Assembly: GCF_002813325.1 (NCBI RefSeq)
Contig: NZ_PHUG01000001.1
Location: forward strand, 3,906,001-3,970,000
Source: Janthinobacterium sp. 64
GTDB taxonomy: Bacteria > Pseudomonadota > Gammaproteobacteria > Burkholderiales > Burkholderiaceae_D
DNA length: 64,000 nt
Direction: 5' to 3'
This document shows, piece after piece, positions 41,811 to 50,959 of the stretch. A program made the position numbers and the translations under genes. Within the stretch, counting starts at the first letter, position 1; each line of letters begins with the position of its first letter. Below the pieces are notes generated by a model. It saw only the letters and a list, made by a program, of their open reading frames with translations, ran no database searches and was not told the DNA's origin.

Positions 41811-43253
41811 TTACTTCTTCTGTTCTTTCTTGACGTCGGCTTGCACCACCACCGGTTCGGCCTTGGCCAGTTGCACCGGCAAGCCCTTCAGGTGATTCAG
41901 CGCCTGGTGCAATTGAAAATCGTCCTTGCTGCCAAATTCCAGCGGCTTGCGGGTCTTTTCCAGCGCGATGAGGCGCAATTGCTCTTCCATCTCGTCGTTG
42001 ACGGGGGCCGCCTTGGTGCTTTCCTTGTCGCGGTCGTTGCTCAGGTGCTTGGTCAGGTCCGCTTCGCGAATGCGCAAGCCGTTGAGGCCGTCGCCGTCCG
42101 CATTTTCATCGACCAGCAGGTCGGGCACGATGCCCTTGGCCTGGATCGAGCGGCCATTCGGCGTGTAGTAGCGGGCCGTCGTCAGCTTGACGGCCGTGTC
42201 GGCCGTCAATTGACGGATGGTTTGCACGGAACCCTTGCCGAAGGTTTGCGTGCCGATGATGGTGGCGCGCTGGTAATCCTGCAGGGCGCCGGCGACGATT
42301 TCCGAGGCCGAAGCCGAGCCCGTGTTGACGAGCACCACCAGCGGCACTTTCTTGATGGCGGCCGGCAATTTCGCCAGCGCGTCGCCTTCCGAGCGGAAGC
42401 TATAGTATTCGGCGCGGCCGTAGAACACCTGTTTTGAATCGGGCAACTGGCCGTTGGTCGAGACGATGGCAGCGTCCTTCGGCAGGAAGGCGGCCGAGAC
42501 GCCGATGGCGCCCTGCAGCACGCCGCCCGGATCGTTGCGCAGGTCCAGCACCATGCCCTTGATGTGCGGGTCCTGTTTGTACAGCGCCGTGATCTGTGCT
42601 GCCATGTCGTCGACGGTCGGTTCCTGGAATTGCGACACGCGCAGCCAGGCGTAGCCGGGCTCGACCATCTTCGCCTTCACGCTTTTCTGGTGGATTTCCT
42701 CGCGCGTGATGGTGAAGGCCAGCGGCTGTGGTTCATCCTTGCGGGCAATCGTCAGCGACACCTTGGTGCCCGGTTCGCCGCGCATGCGCTTGACGTTGTC
42801 GTCGAGGCTGACGCCCTTCACGGGCTGGCCATCGAGGCGGGTAATCAAGTCGCCGGCCTTGATGCCGGCGCGGTAGGCGGGCGAGTCCTCGATGGGCGAG
42901 ACGATCTTGATGTAGCCGTCTTCGCTGAGGCCAATTTCAATGCCCAGGCCGACGAACTTGCCTTCGGAGCCTTCGCGCAGTTCGGCGTAGGCTTTCTTGT
43001 CGAGGTAGGCGGAATGGGGGTCGAGCGAGGCGACCATGCCGGAAATGGCGTCTTCCAGCAGTTTCTTGTCTTCGACGGGTTCGACGTAATCGGACTTGAT
43101 CAGGCCAAACACATCGGCCAGCTGGCGCAACTCTTCCAGTGGCAGGGGCGGCTCGACGTTTTTTTGCGCCATGGCGGAAAATTGCAGCGACACGGCGACG
43201 CCGGCCACCACGCCCAGGCCGATCAAGCCGGTATTTTTGAGTTTGCCCATCAT
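41811..43253 (-). CDS. ctpA: S41 carboxy-terminal processing protease (CtpA/Prc-like)
   Basis: A 480-residue protease with an N-terminal signal/anchor (KNTGLIGLGVVAGVAVSLQFSAMA). A PDZ domain follows (VGLGIEIGLSEDGYIKIVSPIEDSPAYRAGIKAGDLI, about 95-180), then the S41 domain with the catalytic serine in NTGSASASEIVAGALQD and lysine in GTQTFGKGSVQTI. These are the marks of C-terminal processing peptidases, which trim periplasmic proteins or lipoprotein targets. The gene is oriented away from the downstream M13 genes. Confidence 0.93.
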   Translation of the reverse strand: MMGKLKNTGLIGLGVVAGVAVSLQFSAMAQKNVEPPLPLEELRQLADVFGLIKSDYVEPVEDKKLLEDAISGMVASLDPHSAYLDKKAYAELREGSEGKFVGLGIEIGLSEDGYIKIVSPIEDSPAYRAGIKAGDLITRLDGQPVKGVSLDDNVKRMRGEPGTKVSLTIARKDEPQPLAFTITREEIHQKSVKAKMVEPGYAWLRVSQFQEPTVDDMAAQITALYKQDPHIKGMVLDLRNDPGGVLQGAIGVSAAFLPKDAAIVSTNGQLPDSKQVFYGRAEYYSFRSEGDALAKLPAAIKKVPLVVLVNTGSASASEIVAGALQDYQRATIIGTQTFGKGSVQTIRQLTADTAVKLTTARYYTPNGRSIQAKGIVPDLLVDENADGDGLNGLRIREADLTKHLSNDRDKESTKAAPVNDEMEEQLRLIALEKTRKPLEFGSKDDFQLHQALNHLKGLPVQLAKAEPVVVQADVKKEQKK

Positions 43254-43535
43254 TGCACCTTTGCAGCTAGCGTGTCTTGCACAAGCGCCAGTCCCCGTGG
43301 AGCGGCGCTTTGTTGAAAGTATAGACCTGAATCTCTGCCGGCGTGGGCCGGCCGTGGAAAAAGCGTGCCTGGAGCCAGTCTACGCGCGAAAACGGGGCTG
43401 CCAGCTTGCCATATGTTGCAGTTTTGTATGCGATGTATGGTGAGTCTTGAGGGGAGTAAGCATTTGTAAGAGTCGAAAAAAAGCATGTGCGGCGGCCCTA
43501 TAGTGGACTCGCATTCTCGACCCGAAGTGGTTTTG

Positions 43536-43564
43536 CCTGCGTCTGCGGACGCAGGTTTTTTTTT
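43536..43564 (+). terminator. Orphan intrinsic terminator upstream of the M13 genes
   Basis: A perfect hairpin (CCTGCGTC, loop TGCG, GACGCAGG) followed by a run of nine T. The nearest gene to its left, ctpA, is on the minus strand, so there is no plus-strand gene for it to end. The 280 bp before it contain a possible -10 TATAGT at about 43499, so it may end a small RNA or attenuate the leader of the M13 gene at 43753. The rest of the 499-bp gap shows no ORF I can support. Confidence 0.6.
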
Positions 43565-43752
43565 ATCCGGAGCCAGCATGATATTGCATGGGAGGCGCGG
43601 GCGTGAGCATGGGCAACTGAGGGGCGATTCCGGGGGCAAGGATGGCCAAATGGCATGCTCGCGTGCTACATTCCTGCAGCGCCTGGCGCGGTGGGCTATC
43701 CGCCCGCAGCTATCTGCCCGGTCTTTTTTGACATGCCCCATAAGGACAATCC

Positions 43753-45828
43753 GTGAATCGCTATCTCTTGAGCAGTCTGACCCTGACCCTGTTGGCTGCG
43801 TTTGCCCATGCCGCCGAACCCGTATCCGCCGCTGCCGCCCCGACCGTAGCTCCCAGCGTCGCACCTGCCGCCGCTGGCGTCGTTTCCGGCATCGACGTGC
43901 AGTACATCGACCCTGCCGTGCGCGTGCAGGACGACTTTTTCACCCATTTGAATGGCAAGTGGCTGGCCACGGCCGAGATTCCTGCCGACAAGTCGAGCTG
44001 GGGTTCGTTCGCCAAGCTGCGCGATGACACGACGCCGCAATTGCGCGGCATTATCGAAGCGACGCAACAGGACAAGCACAAGAAGGCCGGTTCCGAAGCA
44101 CAGAAAATCGGCGACCTGTACGCCAGCTACATGGATGAAGCCAAACTCGATGCGCTGGGCACGAAGCCGCTGGCCGGCGAATTGAACCGCATTCGCTCGC
44201 TGCGCGACAAGAAGGGCGTGCCCGCCCTGATCGCCCACCTGAGCCAGGCGCGCGTGTCGACCCCGTACGCCGTGTATGTGGGCCAGGATGCCCGCGCCTC
44301 CACCAAATACGCCGTGTATGTGAGCCAAAGCGGCCTGGGCATGCCTGACCGCGATTACTACCTGGAAGCCAAGCAGGCTGGCGTGAAAGAAAAATACCAG
44401 GCGCACGTGGAAAAAATGCTGGCCATGGCCGGCGACAAGAATGCCGCCGCCCGCGCCAAGGCTGTCGTTGCGCTGGAAACGGCCCTGGCCGAAGTGCAAT
44501 GGACCAAGGTTGAGAACCGCGACCCCGTGAAACGCTACAACAAGACCGACATCAACAAGCTCAACGACCTGACCCCCGGCTACGACCTGAAGTCCAGCCT
44601 GGCTGCCTTGGGCATCGCCAACAAGGTCGATTACGTCATCGTCAACCAGCCCAGCTACCTGGCCGGCTACAACAAGGTACTGGCCGCAAGCGACCTGGAC
44701 ACCGTGAAAGCCTACTTCGAATGGCAGTTGCTGAACAGCTATGCCAGCTATCTGTCGAAAAACTTCGTCGACGAGAACTTTGCCTTCTATGGCACGGTAC
44801 TCAGTGGCGTGACGCAGAACCAGCCGCGCTGGAAGCGTGGCGTGGGCGCCGTCGAAGGCGTGCTGGGCGAAGCCGTCGGCAAACTGTACGTGGCGCAATA
44901 TTTCCCGGCAGAGCGCAAGGCGCACATGCAGGAACTGGTGAAAAACGTGCTGGCCGCCTACAAGGACAGCATCGACACGCTGGACTGGATGAGCCCGGAG
45001 ACCAAGAAAGAAGCGCAAGCCAAGCTGGCCAAGTTCACGCCGAAGATCGCGTATCCGAACAAATGGCGCGATTACACGAAGCTGCAAATCGTTCAGGGCG
45101 ACCTGGTGGGCAACATCATGCGCGCGGCCAATTTCGCTTCGGCGCGCCAGGTGGCCAAGCTGGGCAAACCGATCGACCGCGAAGAGTGGGGCATGACGCC
45201 GCAGACGGTGAACGCCTATTACAGCTCGACGATGAATGAAATCGTCTTCCCCGCATCCATCCTGCAACCGCCGTTCTTCGACGCCAATGCGGACGACGCC
45301 GTCAACTATGGCGCCATCGGCGCCGTCATCGGCCATGAAATCAGCCACGGCTTCGACGACAAGGGCAGCCAGTCCGATGGCGATGGCAACCTGCGCGACT
45401 GGTGGACCCCGGCCGACCGCAAGAACTTCGCGGCCAAGGCCGATGCGCTGACCAAGCAGTACGATGGCTACAGCCCATTGCCGGGCTACAACGTCAACGG
45501 CGCCCTGACCCTGGGCGAGAACATCGCCGACAACTCGGGCGTGGCGATCGCCTATAAAGCCTACAAGATTTCGCTGGGCGGCAAGCCGGCGCCCGTGCTC
45601 GATGGCTTGACGGGCGACCAGCGCTTCTACATGGGCTTTGGCCAGGTGTGGCGCAGCAAGATGCGCGAAGCGCAGCAGATCGTGCAGATCAAGACTGACC
45701 CGCATTCGCCGGGCCAGTACCGCGCGAATGGCACCATGGTCAACCAGCCAGGTTTTTATGAAGCGTTTGGCGTGAAACCGGGTGACAAGATGTACGTGGC
45801 TCCGGAAAACCGCGTGATCATCTGGTAA
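43753..45828 (+). CDS. M13-family metallopeptidase (neprilysin/PepO-like), copy 1
   Basis: A 691-residue exported zinc peptidase with signal peptide MNRYLLSSLTLTLLAAFAHA. The peptidase_M13_N and M13 domains are present: the zinc motif HEISHG (H528) with the third ligand in GENIADNSG, NAYYSSTMNEIVFPASILQPPFF just before, and the C-terminal PGDKMYVAPENRVIIW, ending in the conserved tryptophan. These peptidases cleave small peptides in the periplasm or outside the cell. It is followed by a 691-residue paralog with the same architecture. Confidence 0.94.
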   Translation: MNRYLLSSLTLTLLAAFAHAAEPVSAAAAPTVAPSVAPAAAGVVSGIDVQYIDPAVRVQDDFFTHLNGKWLATAEIPADKSSWGSFAKLRDDTTPQLRGIIEATQQDKHKKAGSEAQKIGDLYASYMDEAKLDALGTKPLAGELNRIRSLRDKKGVPALIAHLSQARVSTPYAVYVGQDARASTKYAVYVSQSGLGMPDRDYYLEAKQAGVKEKYQAHVEKMLAMAGDKNAAARAKAVVALETALAEVQWTKVENRDPVKRYNKTDINKLNDLTPGYDLKSSLAALGIANKVDYVIVNQPSYLAGYNKVLAASDLDTVKAYFEWQLLNSYASYLSKNFVDENFAFYGTVLSGVTQNQPRWKRGVGAVEGVLGEAVGKLYVAQYFPAERKAHMQELVKNVLAAYKDSIDTLDWMSPETKKEAQAKLAKFTPKIAYPNKWRDYTKLQIVQGDLVGNIMRAANFASARQVAKLGKPIDREEWGMTPQTVNAYYSSTMNEIVFPASILQPPFFDANADDAVNYGAIGAVIGHEISHGFDDKGSQSDGDGNLRDWWTPADRKNFAAKADALTKQYDGYSPLPGYNVNGALTLGENIADNSGVAIAYKAYKISLGGKPAPVLDGLTGDQRFYMGFGQVWRSKMREAQQIVQIKTDPHSPGQYRANGTMVNQPGFYEAFGVKPGDKMYVAPENRVIIW

Positions 45829-45873
45829 GCGGCTGCGCGTCATAGCGGAAAACGTATTACTGTAGCAACAAGA

Positions 45874-45898
45874 AAGACCACCTCGCGTGGTCTTTTTT
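45874..45898 (+). terminator. Intrinsic terminator between the two M13 genes
   Basis: Stem AAGACCAC/GTGGTCTT with a CTCGC loop followed by TTTTTT. It separates the two paralogs into independent transcripts; the second has its own 5' region of about 118 bp. Confidence 0.85.
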
Positions 45899-46016
45899 GC
45901 ATTCCTGCCAAAGTTTTTTCTGTCGTTTCGGCCGGTATGCTACAGTCAAAAACCGGGCCAGAAGCCCTGGGCCTTCTGACCCTTATATTTCACACAATAC
46001 AATATAGAGGACAACC

Positions 46017-48092
46017 GTGAATCGTTATTTGTTAAGTGCATTGACCCTGAGTTTGCTGGCCGGCGTGTCCGGCATGGCTGGTGCCGCTGATACGGCCAAG
46101 AAAGCCGCTGCGGCTCCCGCCACGGCCGTCGCCGCTGCCGCGCTGACGTCCGGCATCGCCGTCGAATACGTCGACCCTGCCGTGCGCGCGCAGGACGACC
46201 TGTTCCAGCACCTGAACGGCAAATGGCTGGCGGAAACCGTCATTCCTGCCGACAAGTCGAGCTGGGGCAGCTTTGCCAAGCTGGCCGACGATACGCAAAC
46301 GCAGCTGCGCGGCATCGTCGAAGGCGCCGCCGCCGACAAGGCCCGCGCGGCCGGCTCGAATGCCCAGAAAATCGGTGATTTCTATAATAGCTTCATGGAT
46401 GAAGCCAAGCTGGAAAGCCTGGGCCTGACGCCCTTGAACGCCGAGCTGGCGAAGATCGCCGCGCTGCAGGACAAGGCGGAGTTGCCGGCCGTCATCGCCC
46501 ACTTCAGCAAGCTGGGCGTGACTTCGCCTTACGACTTCGGCATCCACCAGGACGCCAAGGATTCCACCAAATACGTGGCCGACATCGTGCAAAGCGGCCT
46601 GGGCCTGCCTGACCGCGACTACTACTTGGAAGCGGGCAAGGCCGATACGCGCGCCAAATACCTGGCCCACGTGGAAAAAATGCTGAGCCTGGCCGGCGAT
46701 GCGAATGCTGCTGCCAACGCCAAGGCTATCCTCGCGCTGGAAACGGATCTGGCCAAGGCGCAATGGAGCAATGTGCAGAACCGCGATCCCGTCAAGACCT
46801 ACAACAAGGTCGAGCTGGCGAAACTGGCGGAAGTGGCGCCAGGCTACGACTGGGCCCGCTACCTGAAGGACACGGGCATCGCCGGCAAGGTCAATTACGT
46901 GATCGTCAGCCAGCCCAGCTACCTGAAAGGCTTTGCCGAGATCGCCAACAAGACACCGCTGGCGACATGGAAAGCGTACTTCCAGTGGCACTTGCTGCAC
47001 GCCAACGCCGGCTACCTGCCGAAAGCGTATGTCGATGAAAACTTTGCGTTTTATGGCACCACCCTGACGGGCGTGACGGAAATGCGTCCGCGCTGGAAGC
47101 GTGGCGTGGGCGCCGTCGAAGGCGCGCTGGGCGAAGCCGTGGGCCAGCTGTACGTGGAGCAATATTTCCCCGCCGAGCGCAAGGTACGCATGGAAGCGCT
47201 GGTGAAAAACCTGATGACGGCCTACAAGCAAAGCATCGACAAGCTCGACTGGATGAGTCCTGTCACCAAGAAACAGGCGCAAATCAAACTGGCCAAGTTC
47301 ACCACCAAGATCGGCTATCCGAACAAATGGCGCGATTACTCGGGCCTGACGGTGGCGCCGGACGACTTGATCGGCAACATCCAGCGTTCGCACTTGCTCA
47401 ATTACAACCGCGAATTGAACAAGCTGGGCCAGCCCATCGACCGCGACGAGTGGGGCATGACGCCGCAGACCGTGAACGCCTATTACAACCCGGAACTGAA
47501 CGAAATCGTCTTCCCGGCCGCCATCCTGCAAGCGCCGTTCTTCGACGCCAACGCGGACGACGCCGTCAACTATGGCGCCATCGGCGGCGTGATCGGTCAT
47601 GAAATCAGCCATGGCTTTGACGACCAGGGTGCCCAGTACGACGGCGACGGCAACCTGCGCGACTGGTGGACCAAGGCTGACCATAAAAACTTCGCCAAGA
47701 AAACCAAGCAACTGGTGGCGCAGTACAACAGCTTCAGCCCGGTGAAAGGCCACTTCGTCAACGGCGAGCTGACCCTGGGCGAGAACATCGCCGACAATTC
47801 CGGCGTGGCGATCGCGTACAAAGCGTATAAATTGTCGCTCAATGGCAAGAAAGCCCCCGTCATCGACGGTTTCACGGGCGAACAGCGTTTCTATGCGGGC
47901 TTTGCCCAAGTCTGGCGCATGAAGATGCGTGAAGCGCAGCAACTGGTCTTGCTGAAAACGGACCCGCACTCGCCAGGCCAGTTCCGCGCCAACGGCACCA
48001 TGCGCAACCAGCCCGGCTTCTATCAAGCCTTCGACGTGAAACCGGGCGACAAGATGTATCTGCCACCGAAAGACCGCGTCATCATGTGGTAA
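46017..48092 (+). CDS. M13-family metallopeptidase (neprilysin/PepO-like), copy 2
   Basis: The same length (691) and layout as the upstream gene, with signal peptide MNRYLLSALTLSLLAGVSGMAGA, zinc motif HEISHG at H528, the segment DDQGAQYDGDGNLRDWW, and C-terminal PGDKMYLPPKDRVIMW. The two proteins align throughout by eye, with the greatest differences in the N-terminal half, so this is an old tandem duplication. Separate terminators suggest independent regulation and possibly different peptide preference. Confidence 0.94.
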   Translation: MNRYLLSALTLSLLAGVSGMAGAADTAKKAAAAPATAVAAAALTSGIAVEYVDPAVRAQDDLFQHLNGKWLAETVIPADKSSWGSFAKLADDTQTQLRGIVEGAAADKARAAGSNAQKIGDFYNSFMDEAKLESLGLTPLNAELAKIAALQDKAELPAVIAHFSKLGVTSPYDFGIHQDAKDSTKYVADIVQSGLGLPDRDYYLEAGKADTRAKYLAHVEKMLSLAGDANAAANAKAILALETDLAKAQWSNVQNRDPVKTYNKVELAKLAEVAPGYDWARYLKDTGIAGKVNYVIVSQPSYLKGFAEIANKTPLATWKAYFQWHLLHANAGYLPKAYVDENFAFYGTTLTGVTEMRPRWKRGVGAVEGALGEAVGQLYVEQYFPAERKVRMEALVKNLMTAYKQSIDKLDWMSPVTKKQAQIKLAKFTTKIGYPNKWRDYSGLTVAPDDLIGNIQRSHLLNYNRELNKLGQPIDRDEWGMTPQTVNAYYNPELNEIVFPAAILQAPFFDANADDAVNYGAIGGVIGHEISHGFDDQGAQYDGDGNLRDWWTKADHKNFAKKTKQLVAQYNSFSPVKGHFVNGELTLGENIADNSGVAIAYKAYKLSLNGKKAPVIDGFTGEQRFYAGFAQVWRMKMREAQQLVLLKTDPHSPGQFRANGTMRNQPGFYQAFDVKPGDKMYLPPKDRVIMW

Positions 48093-48118
48093 GACGCTTG
48101 TCCCAGGCATTAGTTGCC

Positions 48119-48149
48119 AGCCGCCCCGCGCAAGCCGGGCGGCTTTTTT
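48119..48149 (+). terminator. Intrinsic terminator after the second M13 gene
   Basis: GCCGCCC and GGGCGGC arms with a 10-nt loop, then TTTTTT. Confidence 0.85.
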
Positions 48150-48180
48150 ACGCCGTGTGATCTGGCGCAAACTGCTGGCG

Positions 48181-48206
48181 AAAAAAAAACCGCCCATCCG
48201 GGCGGT
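48181..48206 (-). terminator. Intrinsic terminator after the cytochrome c gene
   Basis: On the minus strand, ACCGCCC/GGGCGGT hairpin followed by a T-run (the A-run at 48181-48189 on the plus strand). It lies 25 bp past the cytochrome stop. Confidence 0.85.
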
Positions 48207-48230
48207 TCCTGGTTCAGCGCGCTGGCTGAA

Positions 48231-48791
48231 TTACTTGGCAGGCTCGGCTGCCGGAGCGGTGCCGTCGGCGGCAGCGGCCGGTGCCGGCACTTCCGGTTCC
48301 TTGAACTTGCCGCCCGACGCGTTGGCGATGTAGACGACGGCGCGCGCCACTTCCACATCGTCGAGGTCAGGATTGCCGCCCTTGGCCGGCATCGCGCGCA
48401 AGCCTTCGATGGCGTGTTTCAGGACCGTATCGTAACCCTGCGCCAGGCGTGCCGACCAGCTGCCCGCATCGCCAAATTTCGGTGCACCGGCCACGCCGGC
48501 GCCATGGCAAGCCACGCAGGTGGCCGTGTAGACGGCTTCGCCGCTTTGCAGCACCTTCGGACCACTGGCATCCTTGAAGGTAAAGCCGGCGTTGGCCACC
48601 GGGCTCAGGCGCTCGGCAATGGCTTCCGGCGCCTGGCTGTCCGTACCGGCACCCGTCAGTTTTTGCGCCGTGACGAACTGCACCAGCAGGATGATGCCGA
48701 TGACGGTGACGAGGAAGAAGCCAGCTACGGCGGCAAGCAATTGTTTAGGCGTTTTGATCGCTGATTGTTGTTCGTTATGTGCGTCGCTCAT
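48231..48791 (-). CDS. Membrane-anchored c-type cytochrome (c5-like)
   Basis: The ATG at 48791 gives 186 residues: MSDAHNEQQS, then one membrane helix (LLAAVAGFFLVTVIGIILLVQFV, about 18-40), then a single-haem cytochrome domain with CVACH at 92-96 and the distal methionine in RAMPAKGG, and an Ala/Pro-rich tail. The haem faces the periplasm. It is a class I cytochrome like cytochrome c5, a likely electron carrier to a terminal oxidase or reductase. The in-frame upstream region to 48887 has no RBS. Confidence 0.9.
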   Translation of the reverse strand: MSDAHNEQQSAIKTPKQLLAAVAGFFLVTVIGIILLVQFVTAQKLTGAGTDSQAPEAIAERLSPVANAGFTFKDASGPKVLQSGEAVYTATCVACHGAGVAGAPKFGDAGSWSARLAQGYDTVLKHAIEGLRAMPAKGGNPDLDDVEVARAVVYIANASGGKFKEPEVPAPAAAADGTAPAAEPAK

Positions 48792-48991
48792 GATGTCCTT
48801 AGTCCAGATTTGAAACTGATGGCCGTGTAAGGTAGCATTTTTACATGCTTGTATGTAAACCTTTATGAAACCCACAATTATAGGCACAAAAATTGAGCAG
48901 TGACATGCAATTGCCAGCGATACGACAGTTTCCGTAGACGTAGGTAAAGAAAAACGGTATCCTTCGCATCACTTCAGAAATTCCCCCCTAC

Positions 48992-49067
48992 GCGGCTGTA
49001 GCTCAGTGGATAGAGTATTGGCCTCCGAAGCCAAGGGTCGTGGGTTCGATCCCCGCCAGCCGCACCA
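48992..49067 (+). tRNA. tRNA-Arg (anticodon CCG)
   Basis: A complete 76-nt cloverleaf: acceptor GCGGCTG pairs with CAGCCGC, anticodon stem TTGGC/GCCAA with loop CTCCGAA, so anticodon CCG reads CGG; T-loop GTTCGATCCC region present; CCA 3' end is encoded. The following 4.7 kb are AT-richer and carry mobile repeats, so this tRNA may be an insertion site. Confidence 0.97.
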
Positions 49068-50042
49068 AATTTTCTAATAAAATCAATGATTTAAATGAAT
49101 TTTATTGGATGCTAATACCTCGGACTCGCCATTGGGAAAAACTTTGGGGAATTTTCCCTAAGAATCCCCTGATTTTGCGATCTCGATATTGGCCAATTTT
49201 TCCTGTACGTGACTCCTACCACTACGGAGTTCTGTCATGGCAAAAGATCAAAACGGTCGTCTTGATAAGCAAATCTACTAGTGACGTCCTCAGCATGCTG
49301 GAGGTGATAAATTCGTCGCGATGGGATCAAGATAGACCTTGCCTTCCGGCAGAGGCAGCGTCCGTTTAGCATCAGGACCCGGCCGACGGCTCCACGGCAT
49401 AATCCATTCTCGCAGCACCTCAATTCCGCCTCCGAGATGGTCTGCTCGCCGGACACCGTGCGCAAAAATAAGTAACCCCCTCCATAACCGGCGCTCTGCG
49501 GTGTTGCCCACGGCTAGCAGTGCTCGCACTGCGTGCCTTGCATGGCATCCGGCTCTGTTCTTCATAAATTCACAATAATTTCCTGAGGATTACTTAGGAT
49601 GACGTGTTTCGTTTTTGGTTGTGCACTGATTGTGTGGAATGCGCTGTAATGAATGGGACCGGGGATGCACGAGCTGGAATGGTTTTTTCCTGACTCGGCG
49701 AGTTTTGGCAACGTGCGCTATGTTTGCGGCGCTGATCGTTTTCGCCTGCGGCTGGCATCCAGCCAGGGAGGACGCTGTCGCGTCCTCGCCGGCTTCTGGA
49801 TGGCAGCGCGGAGTCCATCGATAGTATCGGTGACGTGCAAATAACGGGTTGCCATGAGCCAGTGGATGGCTTGATGATGGTGCGGTTCGTCGAGGCCGCA
49901 ACGTCCAGCTATCGTCCTATTATTTGCAGTGTCAGGCGGCCAAGTCGGGGGCGGGGATGTCAGCCCTGCTGCTGATCCGTTCGCTGCTTATGCGGAGGCT
50001 ATTCCATGCGATTGATTGCCTTGCCTATCCAGAAATAAATTA
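49068..50042. other. Gene-poor AT-richer stretch after tRNA-Arg
   Basis: No convincing gene is seen in these 975 bp. It holds the mobile repeat at 49469-49596 and a perfect 8-bp hairpin GAGGACGC-TGTC-GCGTCCTC at 49768-49787. Short open frames here (e.g. 49630-49824) have no ribosome site and no recognisable sequence, and the stretch looks like remnant or insertion-derived DNA. Confidence 0.5.
49469..49596 (+). mobile_element. MITE-like inverted-repeat element, copy 1
   Basis: 128 bp with ends TAAGTAACC and GGATTACTTA (imperfect terminal inverted repeat AGTAAYCC) between TA dinucleotides. It shares blocks AACCGGCGCTCTGCGG, CTAGCAGTG and TCCTGAGGATTA with the copies at 50794 and 53686. It lacks about 26 bp present near the left end of the other copies. 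It has no coding capacity. Confidence 0.75.
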
Positions 50043-50756
50043 CTACAGAAACAGAACTTGTGCATTATCTGGAATGTCAATGCGGAGGTTGTCGTCATAC
50101 TTCGCATCGCTAGCAAACGACTGACAATAGACCTGATGTCCACTATCGTCAGTATTTTTTTCACTGGTTACCAACGCAGTGACGACGACATCTCCATTCA
50201 TCAACTTGACTGGTGCACCAGCTTCACTACTGCACACGCCGACGGAATTAACCTTCATCGCGAAAGGTTTCTGATACCAAGGCGTGAATTTGTCAATCGC
50301 ATTCGTGGCATCAATTATCGATTGGCGAACTTTTCCGATAGTCCAGGCATTATTGGCGATTGCGGGCAACACGGTGATGCGGACATTCAGCTCACCTTTT
50401 TGTTTGTTAATCGAATAGCTTCCATTTTGTTCAGCCACTTCATCGTTGACAGGAACTACAAAAATACCCTTGGTCACTTTGATCGGAGTCGAACTTTGTT
50501 CACCGTCGAGCCACAGCTGAATATCGTTTATTTGCACGCCTGGCTTGGCCGGAGTGAACATCAGGCCCATAGCTACTCGCCCTGACGTAGCAATTTGCAC
50601 TTTTTTCGCCAAAGCATATGATTCTTTATATGATACAAATCGTACGCGGATGCTTTTGACTTCCACGGTCTGTACTGATTCAGTTTCTTGTGCATAGACA
50701 ACACTATTGCCTAAAAGAAGAGCCGAGAAGGCATAGCCAATAAATAACTTACGCAT
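50043..50756 (-). CDS. Exported hypothetical protein in accessory island
   Basis: A 237-residue protein with a clear signal peptide (MRKLFIGYAFSALLLGNSVVYA|QE). The mature part is beta-rich, with no membrane helix; two cysteines (GVCSSEAG and VYCQSFA) could form a disulfide. I do not recognise the family; a periplasmic or surface role is likely. It is AT-rich and lies between two MITE copies, downstream of the M50/peptide cluster on the same strand. Whether it belongs to that cluster is unclear, because a MITE sits between them. Confidence 0.6.
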   Translation of the reverse strand: MRKLFIGYAFSALLLGNSVVYAQETESVQTVEVKSIRVRFVSYKESYALAKKVQIATSGRVAMGLMFTPAKPGVQINDIQLWLDGEQSSTPIKVTKGIFVVPVNDEVAEQNGSYSINKQKGELNVRITVLPAIANNAWTIGKVRQSIIDATNAIDKFTPWYQKPFAMKVNSVGVCSSEAGAPVKLMNGDVVVTALVTSEKNTDDSGHQVYCQSFASDAKYDDNLRIDIPDNAQVLFL

Positions 50757-50793
50757 AGTTTCAATATCATTTCATAAAGTGAAGAGAAAATTT

Positions 50794-50956
50794 TAAGTAA
50801 TCCTCGGGAAATCAGTGTGAATTTATGACGAACAGAACCGGATGTTGTGCAAGGCGTTCGCTGCGATGCAGTGCGAGCACTGCTAGCAGTGAGCAACGCC
50901 GCAGAGCGCCGGTTATGGAAGTCAGAAATCACAATAATTTATTGGGGGGTTACTTA
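50794..50956 (-). mobile_element. MITE-like inverted-repeat element, copy 2 (reverse)
   Basis: 163 bp in the opposite orientation to copies 1 and 3, bounded by TAAGTAATCC and GGGTTACTTA with TA at both ends. It is the longest copy. It ends 3 bp beyond the M50 stop codon (50960) and begins 37 bp upstream of the exported-protein start. An insertion here would separate the two genes. Confidence 0.8.
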
Positions 50957-50959
50957 GCA

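Noticed and set aside
49630..49844. Short overlapping ORFs in the gap after the tRNA
   Set aside because: No ribosome site or recognisable sequence, and located in a remnant-like region with hairpins.
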